From assembly GCA_028819475.1 (NCBI GenBank), contig JAPPLJ010000005.1, forward strand, positions 1-64,000: a stretch of 64,000 nucleotides of DNA. Direction: 5' to 3'. Positions 50,924 through 59,770 of this stretch are shown here, one piece after another. The DNA is from Rhodospirillaceae bacterium. Lineage in GTDB: Bacteria > Pseudomonadota > Alphaproteobacteria > Bin65. How positions within the stretch are numbered: position 1 is the first letter of the stretch; each line of letters begins with the position of its first letter. The notes beneath the pieces are model-generated. The model saw nothing but the letters and a program-made list of their open reading frames with translations. It did not search any database and had not been told where the DNA came from. Both the position numbers and the translations under genes were made by a program.

Positions 50924-51114
50924 GGCGCCGAGCGGCAGCAGCCGGGTGACATGCCCCATCTTGCGCCCTTTGCGGGCCTCGGCCCTGCCGTACAGGTGCA
51001 GGTGCATGTCCGGGTCGGTTGCGGCGCCGGCGGTCGGAGTGGCCCTCATGGATCGGCGATAGACTGATAGACTGAAAGAAAGCGCCATCGGGGCCGGAGC
51101 CCCGATGGCTGCTC
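50924..51114 (-). pseudogene. proV'-'purK chimeric duplication scar
   Basis: Reading minus strand, 51114-51016 repeats the proV upstream region and first codons (MRATPTAGAAT), then at a CCG microhomology (51016-51018) switches in frame to the 3' end of purK ([20 protein letters not shown]). This is the junction left by a tandem duplication of the purK 3' end, proX and proV 5' end (about 1.4 kb). Neither part is functional. 50702-50923 has no recognisable gene. Confidence 0.85.
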
Positions 51115-51144
51115 ATTCTTCTCGGGCGAAAACTGCCTGCGGGC

Positions 51145-52101
51145 CTACAGGCCGAGCCAGCCGTCCACCCGCTTGCCGTTCTTGGCGACCCAGTCCTTGG
51201 CCACGTCGACCGGATTCCGCCTTTTCGCGCCGATCTCGAAGACCATGGCGCTCACCGTCGCCGTGTCCAGCTTCATGTTGCGCAGGAAAGCGACGACGGT
51301 CGGCGCGCGCTTGATCAGCGTCTTCGAGAAGGCGACCCGCATGCTCCGCGGCGCGTCTCCGGTCGTGATCTTCGACTTCTTCTTCCAGTCCGCGCTCACC
51401 TTGGGCTGGACCATGGTGTACTTCTTCGGATCGTATTTCGGCTCCTTGAGGCGCACGATGTCGAACATGCTCCAGATGGCGTGGGGTGAATAGCAGTAGA
51501 ACGCGAAGCCCTGCTTTTTCCGGATGCTGTCGCCGACGCGCGCGAGCGAGACGCTCTCTTCGGCGCGGAACGGATCCATGAACGTCAGCAGCCCGTAGTC
51601 GCGCACCTTGATCTCGTTGGTATTGGTCGAAGCCCAGCCCGGCGCGCCGATCCAGAGCTCGCCCTTGCCGTTGCCGTCCATGTCCGTTGCCTTGGCGACT
51701 TCCGGACGGGTCAGATCGAAGATCGAGGTTATGTTGTATTTCTTCGAAAAGTCCCTGGTAACGCAAAAGCCGCTTCGGCCGGCGTAGGGGTTCTTGCTCA
51801 GAACGACCGTTTTCTTGTTCTTGACATACAGGTTGACGAAATTTTCCTGGTTCGGCAGCCAGACGTCCGGATGAATGTCGATCTCGCCCTTGCCGCGGTC
51901 CATGCCGGCAAAGATGTTGGCGTTGGTGCCCGGCACCAAGTCGGCCTTGCCCCCGATCTTGGTTTCCACGACCACCTTGATCAGACCGGCGACCGCCTGG
52001 GCGCTGCCCCAGTTCGGATTGCCGATGATGACCGATTCGGCCTGCGCCGGCGCCGCAACGGCCACAAGGGCAGCGGCAATCAGGGTTGGTTTCAGTTTCA
52101 T
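51145..52101 (-). CDS. proX: Glycine betaine-type substrate-binding protein, copy 2
   Basis: A 318-residue protein with signal peptide MKLKPTLIAAALVAVAAPA and an OpuAC domain. The length is identical to copy 1, and the same ligand strands (EIDIHPDVWLPNQENF, LWIGAPGWASTNTNEIKVRD) are conserved. Differences cluster in the second lobe. It is the first transporter gene after purK, with an AT-rich 245-nt leader (52102-52346) that probably carries the promoter. The pair may broaden ligand range. Confidence 0.93.
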   Translation of the reverse strand: MKLKPTLIAAALVAVAAPAQAESVIIGNPNWGSAQAVAGLIKVVVETKIGGKADLVPGTNANIFAGMDRGKGEIDIHPDVWLPNQENFVNLYVKNKKTVVLSKNPYAGRSGFCVTRDFSKKYNITSIFDLTRPEVAKATDMDGNGKGELWIGAPGWASTNTNEIKVRDYGLLTFMDPFRAEESVSLARVGDSIRKKQGFAFYCYSPHAIWSMFDIVRLKEPKYDPKKYTMVQPKVSADWKKKSKITTGDAPRSMRVAFSKTLIKRAPTVVAFLRNMKLDTATVSAMVFEIGAKRRNPVDVAKDWVAKNGKRVDGWLGL

Positions 52102-52346
52102 GGATTTCCTCCGCTGATAACGTGATGACACCGACGATCCGAGTTCTTTTCGCCCGGATCGCCGATCGGATCTCCCTCCTTGCGCCGACGGCCGCCCCGG
52201 GATTGCGTTGCCCCGAGCGGCACGATCATGCGAAGGGCAACAGTACGAAATTTTCTATAAATTGTGCGTGTAATATTTGACTATTTCAGTATCGATTTAA
52301 TAAATTTTTGCCGACCAGGCGCCGCTGCGTAATCGGTGCGGACGTA

Positions 52347-53459
52347 CTATCCGTTGCCGTCCGCAATGTGGGCGCCGAGCGGGAGCAGCCGGGTGACATG
52401 GCCCATCTTGCGCCCTTCGCGGGCCTCGGCCTTGCCGTACAGGTGCAGGTGCATGTCCGGGTCGGCGACCGGCTCTGCCCAATCGTCCGCTTCGGCCCCC
52501 AGAAGATTGGTCATGGTCGCATCGTGCCGGCGGGCGGGATCGCCGAGCGGCAGGCCGCAGACTGCCCGGACCAACTGCTCGAACTGGCTCGTGCGGCAGG
52601 CCTCGATCGTCCAGTGGCCCGAATTGTGCGGCCGCGGCGCCATCTCGTTGACCAGCAGTCCCGCCTCCGGCGACCAGAAGAACTCGACCGCGAGCAGGCC
52701 GACGAGCGACAGGCGCCCGGCGAGCCGGCGGGCCGCTTCCTGCGCCTCCGCCCGCACGGCTTCGGCGATGCGCGCGGGCGCCCGGGTCGTGCGCAGGATA
52801 TGGTTTTCATGCGCGTTCTCGACCGCGTCGAACGCCCGGATTTCGCCATCGGGCGACCGCGCGGCGATCACCGACAGTTCCATTTCGAACGGGCAAACGG
52901 CTTCGGCGATCAGGGAGTCGCCGAGGTCCCGGCAGGCCCTTTCCGCCTCTTCGGGGCTGTCGACGCGGCGCTGGCCCTTGCCGTCGTACCCCATGCGCCG
53001 GGTCTTCAGGATGGCCGGGAACCCGACCGTTTCGCGCATGGCGGAAAGGTCGCCGCCCTCGATGGCGGCGAAGGCGACGGTCGCGAGCCCCGCCTCGTGC
53101 GCCAGCGTCTTTTCCTTCAGCCGGTCCTGGGTGACGGCGAGAACGCGTTCGTCCGGCGCGGTCGGCACCCGCGCCGCCAGCGCCGCGACGGCCTGCGCCG
53201 GCACATTCTCGAACTCGAGCGTGACGACGTCGGCGAGATCGGCCAGGCGGGCGAGCGCCGCGGCATCGTCATACGGGGCGACGACGGTTCGCCACGCGAC
53301 CTGCGAAGCCGGGCTGTCTTCCTCCGGCGTCAGGACCGCGCAGCGGTAGCCCAGCGGCGCCGCGGCCAGCGCGATCATCCGGCCGAGCTGGCCGCCGCCG
53401 AGGATGCCGATGACGCTGCCCGGCGGCACGGGCTTTCCGCGCTGGACGGCTGCCGTCAA
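52347..53459 (-). CDS. purK: N5-carboxyaminoimidazole ribonucleotide synthetase
   Basis: A 370-residue ATP-grasp enzyme that carboxylates AIR with bicarbonate in purine synthesis. [20 protein letters not shown] is the family N-terminus, and [16 protein letters not shown] and [20 protein letters not shown] are the ATP-grasp blocks. The start is taken as TTG at 53459, which overlaps the purE stop (TTGA); GTG at 53429 is also possible. Its 3' end was the source of the purK fragment near 51.0 kb. Confidence 0.93.
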   Translation of the reverse strand: MTAAVQRGKPVPPGSVIGILGGGQLGRMIALAAAPLGYRCAVLTPEEDSPASQVAWRTVVAPYDDAAALARLADLADVVTLEFENVPAQAVAALAARVPTAPDERVLAVTQDRLKEKTLAHEAGLATVAFAAIEGGDLSAMRETVGFPAILKTRRMGYDGKGQRRVDSPEEAERACRDLGDSLIAEAVCPFEMELSVIAARSPDGEIRAFDAVENAHENHILRTTRAPARIAEAVRAEAQEAARRLAGRLSLVGLLAVEFFWSPEAGLLVNEMAPRPHNSGHWTIEACRTSQFEQLVRAVCGLPLGDPARRHDATMTNLLGAEADDWAEPVADPDMHLHLYGKAEAREGRKMGHVTRLLPLGAHIADGNG

Positions 53460-53944
53460 GCCGGGGTTTCGGCGACGGCGTCGGTCTGGGCCTGCCGCCA
53501 CGCCGCAAGCGCCGCATCGATCCGCGCGTCGCCGAGCGCGAGGATCGCCGCCGCCAGCAGGCCGGCATTCTTCGCCCCGGCCTTGCCGATGGCGAGCGTC
53601 CCGACCGGCACGCCGCCGGGCATCTGCACGATGGAATGGAGGGAATCGACGCCGGAGAGAGCAGCCGAGGAAACCGGCACGCCGAGCACGGGCAGCGTGG
53701 TCAGCGAGGCGATCATGCCCGGCAGGTGGGCCGCACCGCCGGCGCCGGCGACGATCACTTTCACGCCGGCGTCCTTCGCGCCTTTCGCGAAGGCGTAGAG
53801 CCGGTCGGGCGTCCGGTGCGCCGAGACGATCCGGACGTCGGCGGTCACGCCGAGTTCGGCCAGGACGTCCCGGGCCTCCCGCATCGTTTCCCAGTCGGAC
53901 TGGCTGCCCATGACGATGGCCACCGGCGGCGGGGTGCTATCCAT
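53456..53944 (-). CDS. purE: N5-carboxyaminoimidazole ribonucleotide mutase
   Basis: A 162-residue class I PurE that moves the carboxylate from N5-CAIR to C4. [15 protein letters not shown] and [15 protein letters not shown] hold the catalytic His and substrate-phosphate residues, and [14 protein letters not shown] completes the active site. First gene of purEK, with which the transporter genes downstream share strand. Confidence 0.96.
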   Translation of the reverse strand: MDSTPPPVAIVMGSQSDWETMREARDVLAELGVTADVRIVSAHRTPDRLYAFAKGAKDAGVKVIVAGAGGAAHLPGMIASLTTLPVLGVPVSSAALSGVDSLHSIVQMPGGVPVGTLAIGKAGAKNAGLLAAAILALGDARIDAALAAWRQAQTDAVAETPA

Positions 53945-54142
53945 GGTCCTGTTGCGATCCGTCTCAAAGGAAGCCGCGGATTATAGGCCGCGCCGGGCCG
54001 GGAGCAACCGATCATGGCCGCCCGCGCCGATTTCAGGCGCTTTCCGATTTGACATCTGCGCAAAATGTTCCCACAGTGTTCACAGCAGCTGCCGGTTGTC
54101 GTATTCGTCGGGACAGCGGCCCGAGCAGCGGTGCAACGGTTC

Positions 54143-54170
54143 TTGTTCGGCACTGGCGGACCCCTATAAT
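54143..54170 (+). promoter_or_regulatory. Promoter for a leaderless mRNA
   Basis: A -35-like TTGTTC (54143-54148), 16-nt spacer and perfect -10 TATAAT (54165-54170). Only six bases separate the -10 from the ATG at 54177, so transcription should begin at or next to the A of the start codon. Confidence 0.65.
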
Positions 54171-54176
54171 CGAACC

Positions 54177-54581
54177 ATGACCGAGGCGATCGCATTCGAC
54201 ACCCACCGCTTCGTCAAACGCCTGACTGAGAGCGGCTTCACCGAGAGGCAGGCCGAGACCCTGGCTGAGGAGCATGTTGCCCTGCTCAACGCCAATCTCG
54301 CGACCAAGGCGGATGTCGCGGCTCTCCAGACAGACACCGCTCAAGTAGAGGCAACTCTCAAGGCCGACATCGCTCAAGTAGAGGCGGCTCTCAAGGCCGA
54401 CATCGCTCAAGTAGAGGCGACTCTCAAGGCCGACATCGCTCAAGTAGAGGCGACTCTCAAGGCCGACATCGCTCAAGTAGAGGCCCGCATCGAGGCGGTG
54501 AAGGCCGACTTGCTGAAATGGATGTTTGGCGCGCTGATCGCCCAGGGCGGGCTGATTGTCGCCTTGGTGAAATTGCTGTAG
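54177..54581 (+). CDS. DUF1640/CCDC90-like coiled-coil protein with hendecad repeats
   Basis: A 134-residue protein. The N-terminus FDTHRFVKRLTESGFTERQA and EALAEEH-like segment resemble DUF1640/CCDC90 proteins. Residues ~55-103 are near-perfect 11-residue repeats (IAQVEATLKAD), predicting a long coiled coil, and the C-terminus (MFGALIAQGGLIVALVKLL) is a membrane helix. It is likely an inner-membrane-anchored coiled coil of unknown role. There is no Shine-Dalgarno, in line with a leaderless transcript. Confidence 0.85.
   Translation: MTEAIAFDTHRFVKRLTESGFTERQAETLAEEHVALLNANLATKADVAALQTDTAQVEATLKADIAQVEAALKADIAQVEATLKADIAQVEATLKADIAQVEARIEAVKADLLKWMFGALIAQGGLIVALVKLL
54339..54491 (+). repeat. 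33-bp tandem repeat in coding sequence
   Basis: Four full 33-bp units begin at 54339, 54372, 54405 and 54438, each opening GCTCAAGTAGAGGC, with a partial fifth at 54471-54491. Units differ at one or two bases, so copy number has probably changed recently by slippage. Each unit adds one 11-residue coiled-coil hendecad and keeps frame. Confidence 0.92.
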
Positions 54582-54585
54582 GGCA

Positions 54586-54726
54586 GCGCCTTTCCCCGAA
54601 CCCGTCGAATCGGATTGGGCCTGGCTGGACGCCATTGCCGGCGAATTTTCCTCCGACTTCTTCGTCGACGGACGGAGCCAGCCCGAACTGCCGCGCCGTC
54701 CCGGGCCCGACGGCGCGACCGAGTGA
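54586..54726 (+). pseudogene. VapB antitoxin C-terminal remnant
   Basis: An open frame of 46 codons ending at 54726 encodes WAWLDAIAGEFSSDFFVDGR and a Pro-rich tail, matching the C-terminal toxin-binding tail of AbrB-type VapB antitoxins. The DNA-binding N-terminus is missing: the frame abuts the 3' end of the coiled-coil gene with no start codon. Confidence 0.65.
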
Positions 54727-54785
54727 TGCGTTACCTGCTCGACACCAACGCCCGCGTCGCGCTGCTCAACGCCGCTTCGCCATGC
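54726..54785 (+). pseudogene. VapC toxin N-terminal remnant
   Basis: The ATG overlaps the stop of the preceding antitoxin remnant. About 20 codons (MRYLLDTNARVALLNAASP) match the start of PIN toxins with the catalytic Asp-Thr-Asn, after which similarity ends and the convergent DUF465 gene begins at 54797. Confidence 0.7.
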
Positions 54786-54796
54786 CTTCAACACCC

Positions 54797-55030
54797 TCAC
54801 GCGATGATGTCGGGCAGCAGTTCGCTTTCCAGCCGGTTGATCTGGTCGCGCAGGGCAAGCTTGCGCTTCTTGAGGCGCTGCATGCGGAGCTGGTCGAACG
54901 GCGCTTCCTCGTTCACCCGGGCGATCATGTCGTCCAGGTCGCGGTGTTCGACGCGCAACTCCTCCAGCTTGCGCCGGATCGCGGCCTGGGACTCCGCGCC
55001 GTCGTCGCCGCTGTTCGTGTCGTCGGCCAT
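54797..55030 (-). CDS. DUF465 (YdcH-like) protein
   Basis: A 77-residue all-helical protein with the DUF465 pattern: HRDLDDMIARVNEE, then the basic LKKRKLALRDQINRLES. It forms a short helical hairpin. Function unknown. A second DUF465 protein lies at 55780, on the other side of the TIGR02444 gene. Confidence 0.85.
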   Translation of the reverse strand: MADDTNSGDDGAESQAAIRRKLEELRVEHRDLDDMIARVNEEAPFDQLRMQRLKKRKLALRDQINRLESELLPDIIA

Positions 55031-55110
55031 GGCCTCTCTCCGGGATTGAGACTACCCTTTTCCGGCCCGAAAGTGAAGCGAACGAACGCGGCGGCACGGC
55101 AGGCAGGCCC

Positions 55111-55683
55111 ATGCAGTTTCCCGATCATCCGTTCTGGGATTTTTCCCTCGCCACCTATGGTCGGGACGGGGTTGCCGACGCCTGCATCGCGCTCCAGGAG
55201 GCGCACGGCGCGGACGTCAACATCCTGCTGTTCTGCGCCTGGACCGGCCGCAACGGCGCGCGCCTCGACCGGGCGCAGATCGAGGCCGCGTGCAGCGCGG
55301 TCCGCGGCTGGCACAAGGAGGTCGTCAGGCCTTTGCGTTCGGTGCGCCGGCGCCTGAAATCGCCGCTCGACGGCAGCCCGCCGTCCGAACTGCAGGCGGC
55401 CCTGCGCGCCCGGATCCAGAAGATCGAGATCGACGCCGAGCATATCGAACAGCTGCGGCTGGCCGCCCTCGCCGACGCTCCCGGATTCGGCGGCTTCGGC
55501 GATTTCGGCGCTTCCGGCGCTTCCGGCGCGGCGCCGCTGGACAGCGCGGCGGCGCGTGCCAATATGGAAGCGTATCTCTCGGTTCTCGGATCGGGAGCCG
55601 GCGCAGAGACCGATGCCGCGGAGACAGAGGCCGCCTTGGCCGCCATCGCAGCCGCGGCCTGCCGCAGCGATACCGGCCGGTAA
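55111..55683 (+). CDS. TIGR02444/DUF2390 family protein
   Basis: A 190-residue protein. HPFWDFSLATYGRDGVADAC, then LQEAHGADVNILLFCAWTG, and WHKEVVRPLRSVRRRLK are the family core (about 1-125). A Gly/Phe/Ala-rich low-complexity linker (FGGFGDFGASGASGAA) and an Ala-rich C-terminus follow. Function unknown; it sits between two DUF465 genes, an arrangement seen in other alphaproteobacteria. Confidence 0.82.
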   Translation: MQFPDHPFWDFSLATYGRDGVADACIALQEAHGADVNILLFCAWTGRNGARLDRAQIEAACSAVRGWHKEVVRPLRSVRRRLKSPLDGSPPSELQAALRARIQKIEIDAEHIEQLRLAALADAPGFGGFGDFGASGASGAAPLDSAAARANMEAYLSVLGSGAGAETDAAETEAALAAIAAAACRSDTGR

Positions 55684-55779
55684 CGGAGCTCCCGAACCGC
55701 TGGATTGCGGCGGCGGCGTCTGTTAAATTCTGCTGCCGATGTCATACGGATGTCACATGGATTTCACATGGAGGTGCCC

Positions 55780-55947
55780 ATGTCCGTCGATCCCCGGATC
55801 GAAGCATTGAAAGCCCGTCATCATACCCTTGAGCAGTCCATCGCAGACGAGGAAGCCCGCCCCCTTCCGAACGATCTGCATATCGCCGAGCTGAAGAAGC
55901 AGAAGCTCCGCATCAAGGACGAAATCGCCATGTTGAGCAGCGCCTGA
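55780..55947 (+). CDS. DUF465 (YdcH-like) protein
   Basis: A 55-residue helical protein (DPRIEALKARHHTLEQSIAD; AELKKQKLRIKDEIAML), slightly shorter than its neighbour paralogue. The ATG at 55780 has a perfect GGAGGT Shine-Dalgarno six nt upstream, which fixes the start. Confidence 0.85.
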   Translation: MSVDPRIEALKARHHTLEQSIADEEARPLPNDLHIAELKKQKLRIKDEIAMLSSA

Positions 55948-56027
55948 CGGCGCTGATTTACTGTCCGGCCGGTCCCCGGCGGCCGCAGCGGTCGCGGCTG
56001 CGGCGCTGTCGCACGAATCCCCCTGGC

Positions 56028-56262
56028 TTCCTCTACGAAAGGCTGCGCCCGTCCGCGACGCTATTCCTCCCCCTCTTCAGAGGGGGAGGCCAGGTGGGGG
56101 TGCCGTGGCGCATATGTCCGTAGCGGGGCGCGCTTCGCCGCAAGGCGACTCCGACGACGGCCCGAGACACCCCCATCCCCTCCGCTTCGCTCCGGGACTT
56201 CCCCCTCTGAAGAGGGGGAAGGATAGAATTGCGGCGTGAAGCCATTTCGCAGAGAAATTCCA
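56028..56262. repeat. Dispersed intergenic repeat, copy C, with inverted ends
   Basis: About 235 bp bounded by imperfect inverted ends: GGCTTCCTCTACGAAAGGC on the left and GCCATTTCGCAGAGAAATTCC on the right. Inside are two inverted copies of a G/C hairpin (CTCCCCCTCTTCAGAGGGGGAG and CCCCCTCTGAAGAGGGGG) and a CCGCAAGGCG segment shared with copy A. It is MITE-like in shape, with no coding capacity. Nothing else is seen in 55948-56284. Confidence 0.65.
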
Positions 56263-56284
56263 GGCGAAGGGATTTCAGCCCGGC

Positions 56285-57913
56285 TCAGCGCGGGCTTTCG
56301 GCCGGCGCTCCGGAGCGTGCCAACGCATCCAGACGCGCTTGGGCCAACTGCTGGAGCTTGCGGCGCTGGACCTTGGTTCCGTTGGGGCTGGGCGTCGTCG
56401 GGAATTCCGCGATCTCCCAGACGGCAACCGGCGCCTTGTAGGCGGCGAGCCCGGCCCGGCAATGGTCGATCACCGCCGCCGCCGAAACCTTCGCGCCCGC
56501 TTCGGGGATGACGAAGGCGGCGCAGCGGGGTTTGCCGCCGGCCGTGACGCCGACGACCTGCGATGCGGCGACCCCCGCCACTTCGTCGATCCGGGCCATG
56601 ATCTCTTCCGGCGCGACCAGGAAGCCGCCGAGCCGCAGGGCGTCGCCCATGCGGGCGAGGAACACGAAGCCGGTCTCGTCCAGGTAGCCGGCGTCTCCCG
56701 TGCGCAGGAAGCCGTCATTGTCGAACGCTTCGGCGGTCGCTTCGGGATTGCCGAAATAACCGAGCATCCGGTTCGGCGTGCGGATTTCCAGGGCGCCGGT
56801 TTCCCCCTCGCCCAAGAGTGCGCCGGACGCCGGGTCGCGCACCCGGACGGCGGTCGCCGCGCAGACCGGCCGCCCTGCCCCCTTGATCCGCTGTCCGCGC
56901 GGCGCATCGGGCGGCTGGGCGGCGAACAGGGCCATCACCTCGCTCATGCCGTAGAGGCCGACCAGCGGCACGCCGTGGGCCTCGCAGCGGTCCATCAGCG
57001 CGCCGGGATCGCCGTTGAAGGCGGCGAAGCCGGCCATGCGCAGGCTGCGCAGCGCCGTCCGGTCCGCGTCGAGATCGAGCATGGCGTGGAGCATGTCGTC
57101 GGTCGCGACCAGGTGGGTGATGCGCCGGCCGCGAATCGCCGCGACGCTCGTTTCCGCGGAAAAGCTCTCCTCCAGCAGCATCGGGCGGCCCGCGGCGACG
57201 GCCGCCAGGGCCCAGCAGAAGCCGAAGACGCCGCACAGGGGCAGCGTCTGGAGCAGCGGCGATGCATCGTCGGTCATCCCGAAAGCCCGGATCACATCCA
57301 TTGCGTGGCGGGTCACGCTCCGCTGGCTGTGCAGGACGAATTTCGGTTTGTCGGTCGTGCCCGAGGTCGTGAAGATGGCGACGCCGGCCTCCGGCAGCCC
57401 GTCGCTGCCGAGCAAAGGCAGGTCCGACGCCGCGCCGCGGTCCATGAATTCGCCGAATCCCATTGCCGGAATGTCGCCGAGTTGCGCGGGACCGCCTTCG
57501 CCCCCCGCCGGGAACACCGACACCACGGCGGCAAGCGAATCCACGTCCGCCGGATCGACCCCGGCGAGGATCGCCGGAAAATCGATGCCGCGGAAATCCG
57601 GCCACAGGAACAGCGCCTTCGCCCCGGACCGGCCGACGATGTCGGCAACCTCGGCGCTGCGGTAGCGCGTGTTGACCATGACCGCGATCGCGCCGATCCG
57701 GGCGGCGGCGATGAACAGCGCGAACCATTCCGGGCAGTTCGGCAGCCAGAGCGCGATCCGGTCGCCCGGCGCGACGCCGAGGCGGATCAGCGCCCGGGCC
57801 GCGTCGTCGGCCTGCTGCACCAAATCCGCGATGCCCGTCGTTTGTCCGCGGAACGTAACCTGCGTCGCCGAGGCGGCGCAGAACGCGGGGATCGACGCGC
57901 CCGGCGCGGTCAT
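56285..57913 (-). CDS. AMP-dependent acyl-CoA synthetase/ligase
   Basis: A 542-residue adenylate-forming enzyme. P-loop FTTSGTTDKPKFVLHSQ, the YGMSEV motif (LVGLYGMSEVMALF), the hinge FLRTGDAGYLDETGFVFLA, and the C-terminal Lys in SPNGTKVQRRKL are present. It would activate a carboxylic acid to its CoA ester; the acid is unknown. It lies 19 nt after a second acyl-CoA synthetase on the same strand. Confidence 0.88.
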   Translation of the reverse strand: MTAPGASIPAFCAASATQVTFRGQTTGIADLVQQADDAARALIRLGVAPGDRIALWLPNCPEWFALFIAAARIGAIAVMVNTRYRSAEVADIVGRSGAKALFLWPDFRGIDFPAILAGVDPADVDSLAAVVSVFPAGGEGGPAQLGDIPAMGFGEFMDRGAASDLPLLGSDGLPEAGVAIFTTSGTTDKPKFVLHSQRSVTRHAMDVIRAFGMTDDASPLLQTLPLCGVFGFCWALAAVAAGRPMLLEESFSAETSVAAIRGRRITHLVATDDMLHAMLDLDADRTALRSLRMAGFAAFNGDPGALMDRCEAHGVPLVGLYGMSEVMALFAAQPPDAPRGQRIKGAGRPVCAATAVRVRDPASGALLGEGETGALEIRTPNRMLGYFGNPEATAEAFDNDGFLRTGDAGYLDETGFVFLARMGDALRLGGFLVAPEEIMARIDEVAGVAASQVVGVTAGGKPRCAAFVIPEAGAKVSAAAVIDHCRAGLAAYKAPVAVWEIAEFPTTPSPNGTKVQRRKLQQLAQARLDALARSGAPAESPR

Positions 57914-57932
57914 CGGAGCCGGAGCGCCCGCC

Positions 57933-59558
57933 TCAAAGACCGGCCGCCCGGGCGCGCAGCTTGAACTTCTGCACCTTGCCGGTCGAGGTCTTGGGCAGGC
58001 CGGTGAAGATCACCGTCTTCGGCGCCTTGTAATGGGCGAGATTGTCCCGGCAATACGCGATGATCTCGGCCTCGGTCGCCTCCTCTCCCGGTTTGAGCGT
58101 GACGAAGGCGCAGGGCGTCTCGCCCCATTTCTCGTCCGGCCGGGCGACCACGGCGGCCTCCAGCACCTTGAGATGGCCGAAGATCACGCCCTCGACCTCG
58201 ATGGTCGAGATATTCTCGCCGCCGGAGATGATGATGTCCTTCGAGCGGTCGCGCAGCTCGATATAGCCGTCCGGGTGCCAGACGCCGAGGTCGCCGGAAT
58301 GGAACCAGCCGCCGCGGAAGGCCTCGTCGGTCGCGTCGGCGTTCTTCAGATAGCCCTTCATCACCAGATTGCCGCGGAAGAACACCTCGCCCATGGTCGC
58401 GCCGTCCTTCGGCACCGGCGCCATCGTTTCCGGGTCGGCGACCATCAGGCCCTCCTCGACCGGATAGCGCACGCCCTGGCGCGACTTGACCCGGGCGCGC
58501 TCCTGCGGCTCCAGCGCGTCCCATTCCGGGTGCCAGGCGCAGATCGTGGCCGGGCCGTAAACCTCGGTCAGCCCGTAGACATGGGTGACGCGGAAGCCCA
58601 TGGCCTCGATCCGCTCCAGCACGGCCGGCGGCGGCGGCGCGGCGGCGGTCATGATCTCGACCTTGTGCGGCAGCGGCCGGCGCTCGTCCTCCGAGGCGTT
58701 GATGACAAGGTTGAGCACCACCGGCGCGCCGCAGAAATGGGTCACGCCCTCCTCGGCGATGGCGGCGAAGATATCGGCGGCGCTGACATTGCGCAGGCAG
58801 ACGCTGGTGCCCGCCACCGCCGGCAGGGCCCAGGGGAAGGTCCAGCCGTTGCAGTGGAACATCGGCAGGGTCCACAGATAGACCGGATGCTGCGGCATCG
58901 ACCAGGTCACCGGGTTGCCGATCGCGCCGATATAGCCGCCGCGGTGGGAATAGACGACGCCCTTCGGATTGCCGGTCGTGCCGCTGGTGTAGTTGAGCGC
59001 GATGGCGTCCCACTCGTCGTCCGGCTCCCGGCCCGCATAGGCCGGGTCGCCGCCGGCGATGAAATCCTCATAGGTCGTTTCGCCGAGCCGGGCGCCGTCG
59101 CCGCCATATTCCGGATCGTCGACGTCGATGACGGTTATCTCGCGGCCGATCTGCCCAAGCGCGTCTTCGACGGTCGGCGCGAACTCGCGGTCGGTGATCA
59201 GGATCTTCGCTTCGCCGTGGTTCAGGATGAAGGCGATGGTCGCCGCGTCCAGCCGCGTGTTCAGCGCATTGATGACCCCGCCGGTCATGGGAATGCCGAA
59301 ATGGCATTCGAACATCTCCGGGATGTTGGGCAGCATGACCGCCACGGTATCGCCCTTGCCGATGCCGCGCCGCGACAGGGCCGAGCCGAGCCGGCGCGCC
59401 CGTTCCCAGGTCTCCGACCAGGTGTAGCGCCGGGCGCCATGCACCACCGAGGGATGATCGGGAAACACCGATGCGGCGCGTTCGAGCAGCGGGATCGGCG
59501 ACAGGGGCGCGAAGTTGGCCGGGTTCCGGTCGAGATGCTGTTCGTAGATGTTCGGCAT
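57933..59558 (-). CDS. Medium-chain/DmdB-like acyl-CoA synthetase
   Basis: A 541-residue ligase. P-loop LNYTSGTTGNPKGVVYSHRG, VTHVYGLTEVYGPATICAWH, and GLPKTSTGKVQKFKL with the catalytic Lys are intact. The NIYEQHLDRNPANFAPLSPI N-terminus is that of a group annotated as medium-chain fatty acid or methylmercaptopropionate-CoA ligases; the substrate cannot be decided here. Co-oriented with the ligase downstream and divergent from prpE. Confidence 0.9.
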   Translation of the reverse strand: MPNIYEQHLDRNPANFAPLSPIPLLERAASVFPDHPSVVHGARRYTWSETWERARRLGSALSRRGIGKGDTVAVMLPNIPEMFECHFGIPMTGGVINALNTRLDAATIAFILNHGEAKILITDREFAPTVEDALGQIGREITVIDVDDPEYGGDGARLGETTYEDFIAGGDPAYAGREPDDEWDAIALNYTSGTTGNPKGVVYSHRGGYIGAIGNPVTWSMPQHPVYLWTLPMFHCNGWTFPWALPAVAGTSVCLRNVSAADIFAAIAEEGVTHFCGAPVVLNLVINASEDERRPLPHKVEIMTAAAPPPPAVLERIEAMGFRVTHVYGLTEVYGPATICAWHPEWDALEPQERARVKSRQGVRYPVEEGLMVADPETMAPVPKDGATMGEVFFRGNLVMKGYLKNADATDEAFRGGWFHSGDLGVWHPDGYIELRDRSKDIIISGGENISTIEVEGVIFGHLKVLEAAVVARPDEKWGETPCAFVTLKPGEEATEAEIIAYCRDNLAHYKAPKTVIFTGLPKTSTGKVQKFKLRARAAGL

Positions 59559-59699
59559 GGCTTGGGGTCCGCTGGGCAGATTTCGGTGGTTGTTTTAGCG
59601 CCGGCCGCGGCAAATTCAAACGCGCGGCAATTGCGGCGCGCGGCATCGGGCGCGATTGCGCCGGGGCGCGGCCGCGATAGGCTCGGCGGCAGGATACCG

Positions 59700-59742
59700 C
59701 TCCCGGACCGCTCCCGGACCGCTCCCGGACCGCTCCCGGACC
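59700..59742. repeat. 11-bp tandem repeat (four copies) upstream of prpE
   Basis: CTCCCGGACCG is repeated at 59700, 59711, 59722 and 59733 (last copy lacks its final base) in the gap between divergent acyl-CoA synthetase genes, ending 28 nt before the prpE ATG. It could alter spacing or act as a binding array, or be neutral slippage. Confidence 0.85.
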
Positions 59743-59770
59743 ACCGCGCCAGGACATTGCGAGGCCCGCC

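Noticed and set aside
50735..51088. Open frame fusing proV N-terminus to purK C-terminus as a new gene
   Set aside because: It is best explained as a duplication junction; the PurK part lacks its ATP-grasp core and the frame ends in non-homologous sequence.
53845..54195. Minus-strand frame upstream of purE with CCEHCGNILRRC
   Set aside because: The Cys spacing hints at a zinc site, but there is no homology, and it overlaps purE and the TATAAT promoter of the coiled-coil gene.
54339..54491. Short CRISPR-like array
   Set aside because: The repeats are contiguous with no unique spacers, lie inside a coding frame and keep an 11-residue periodicity.
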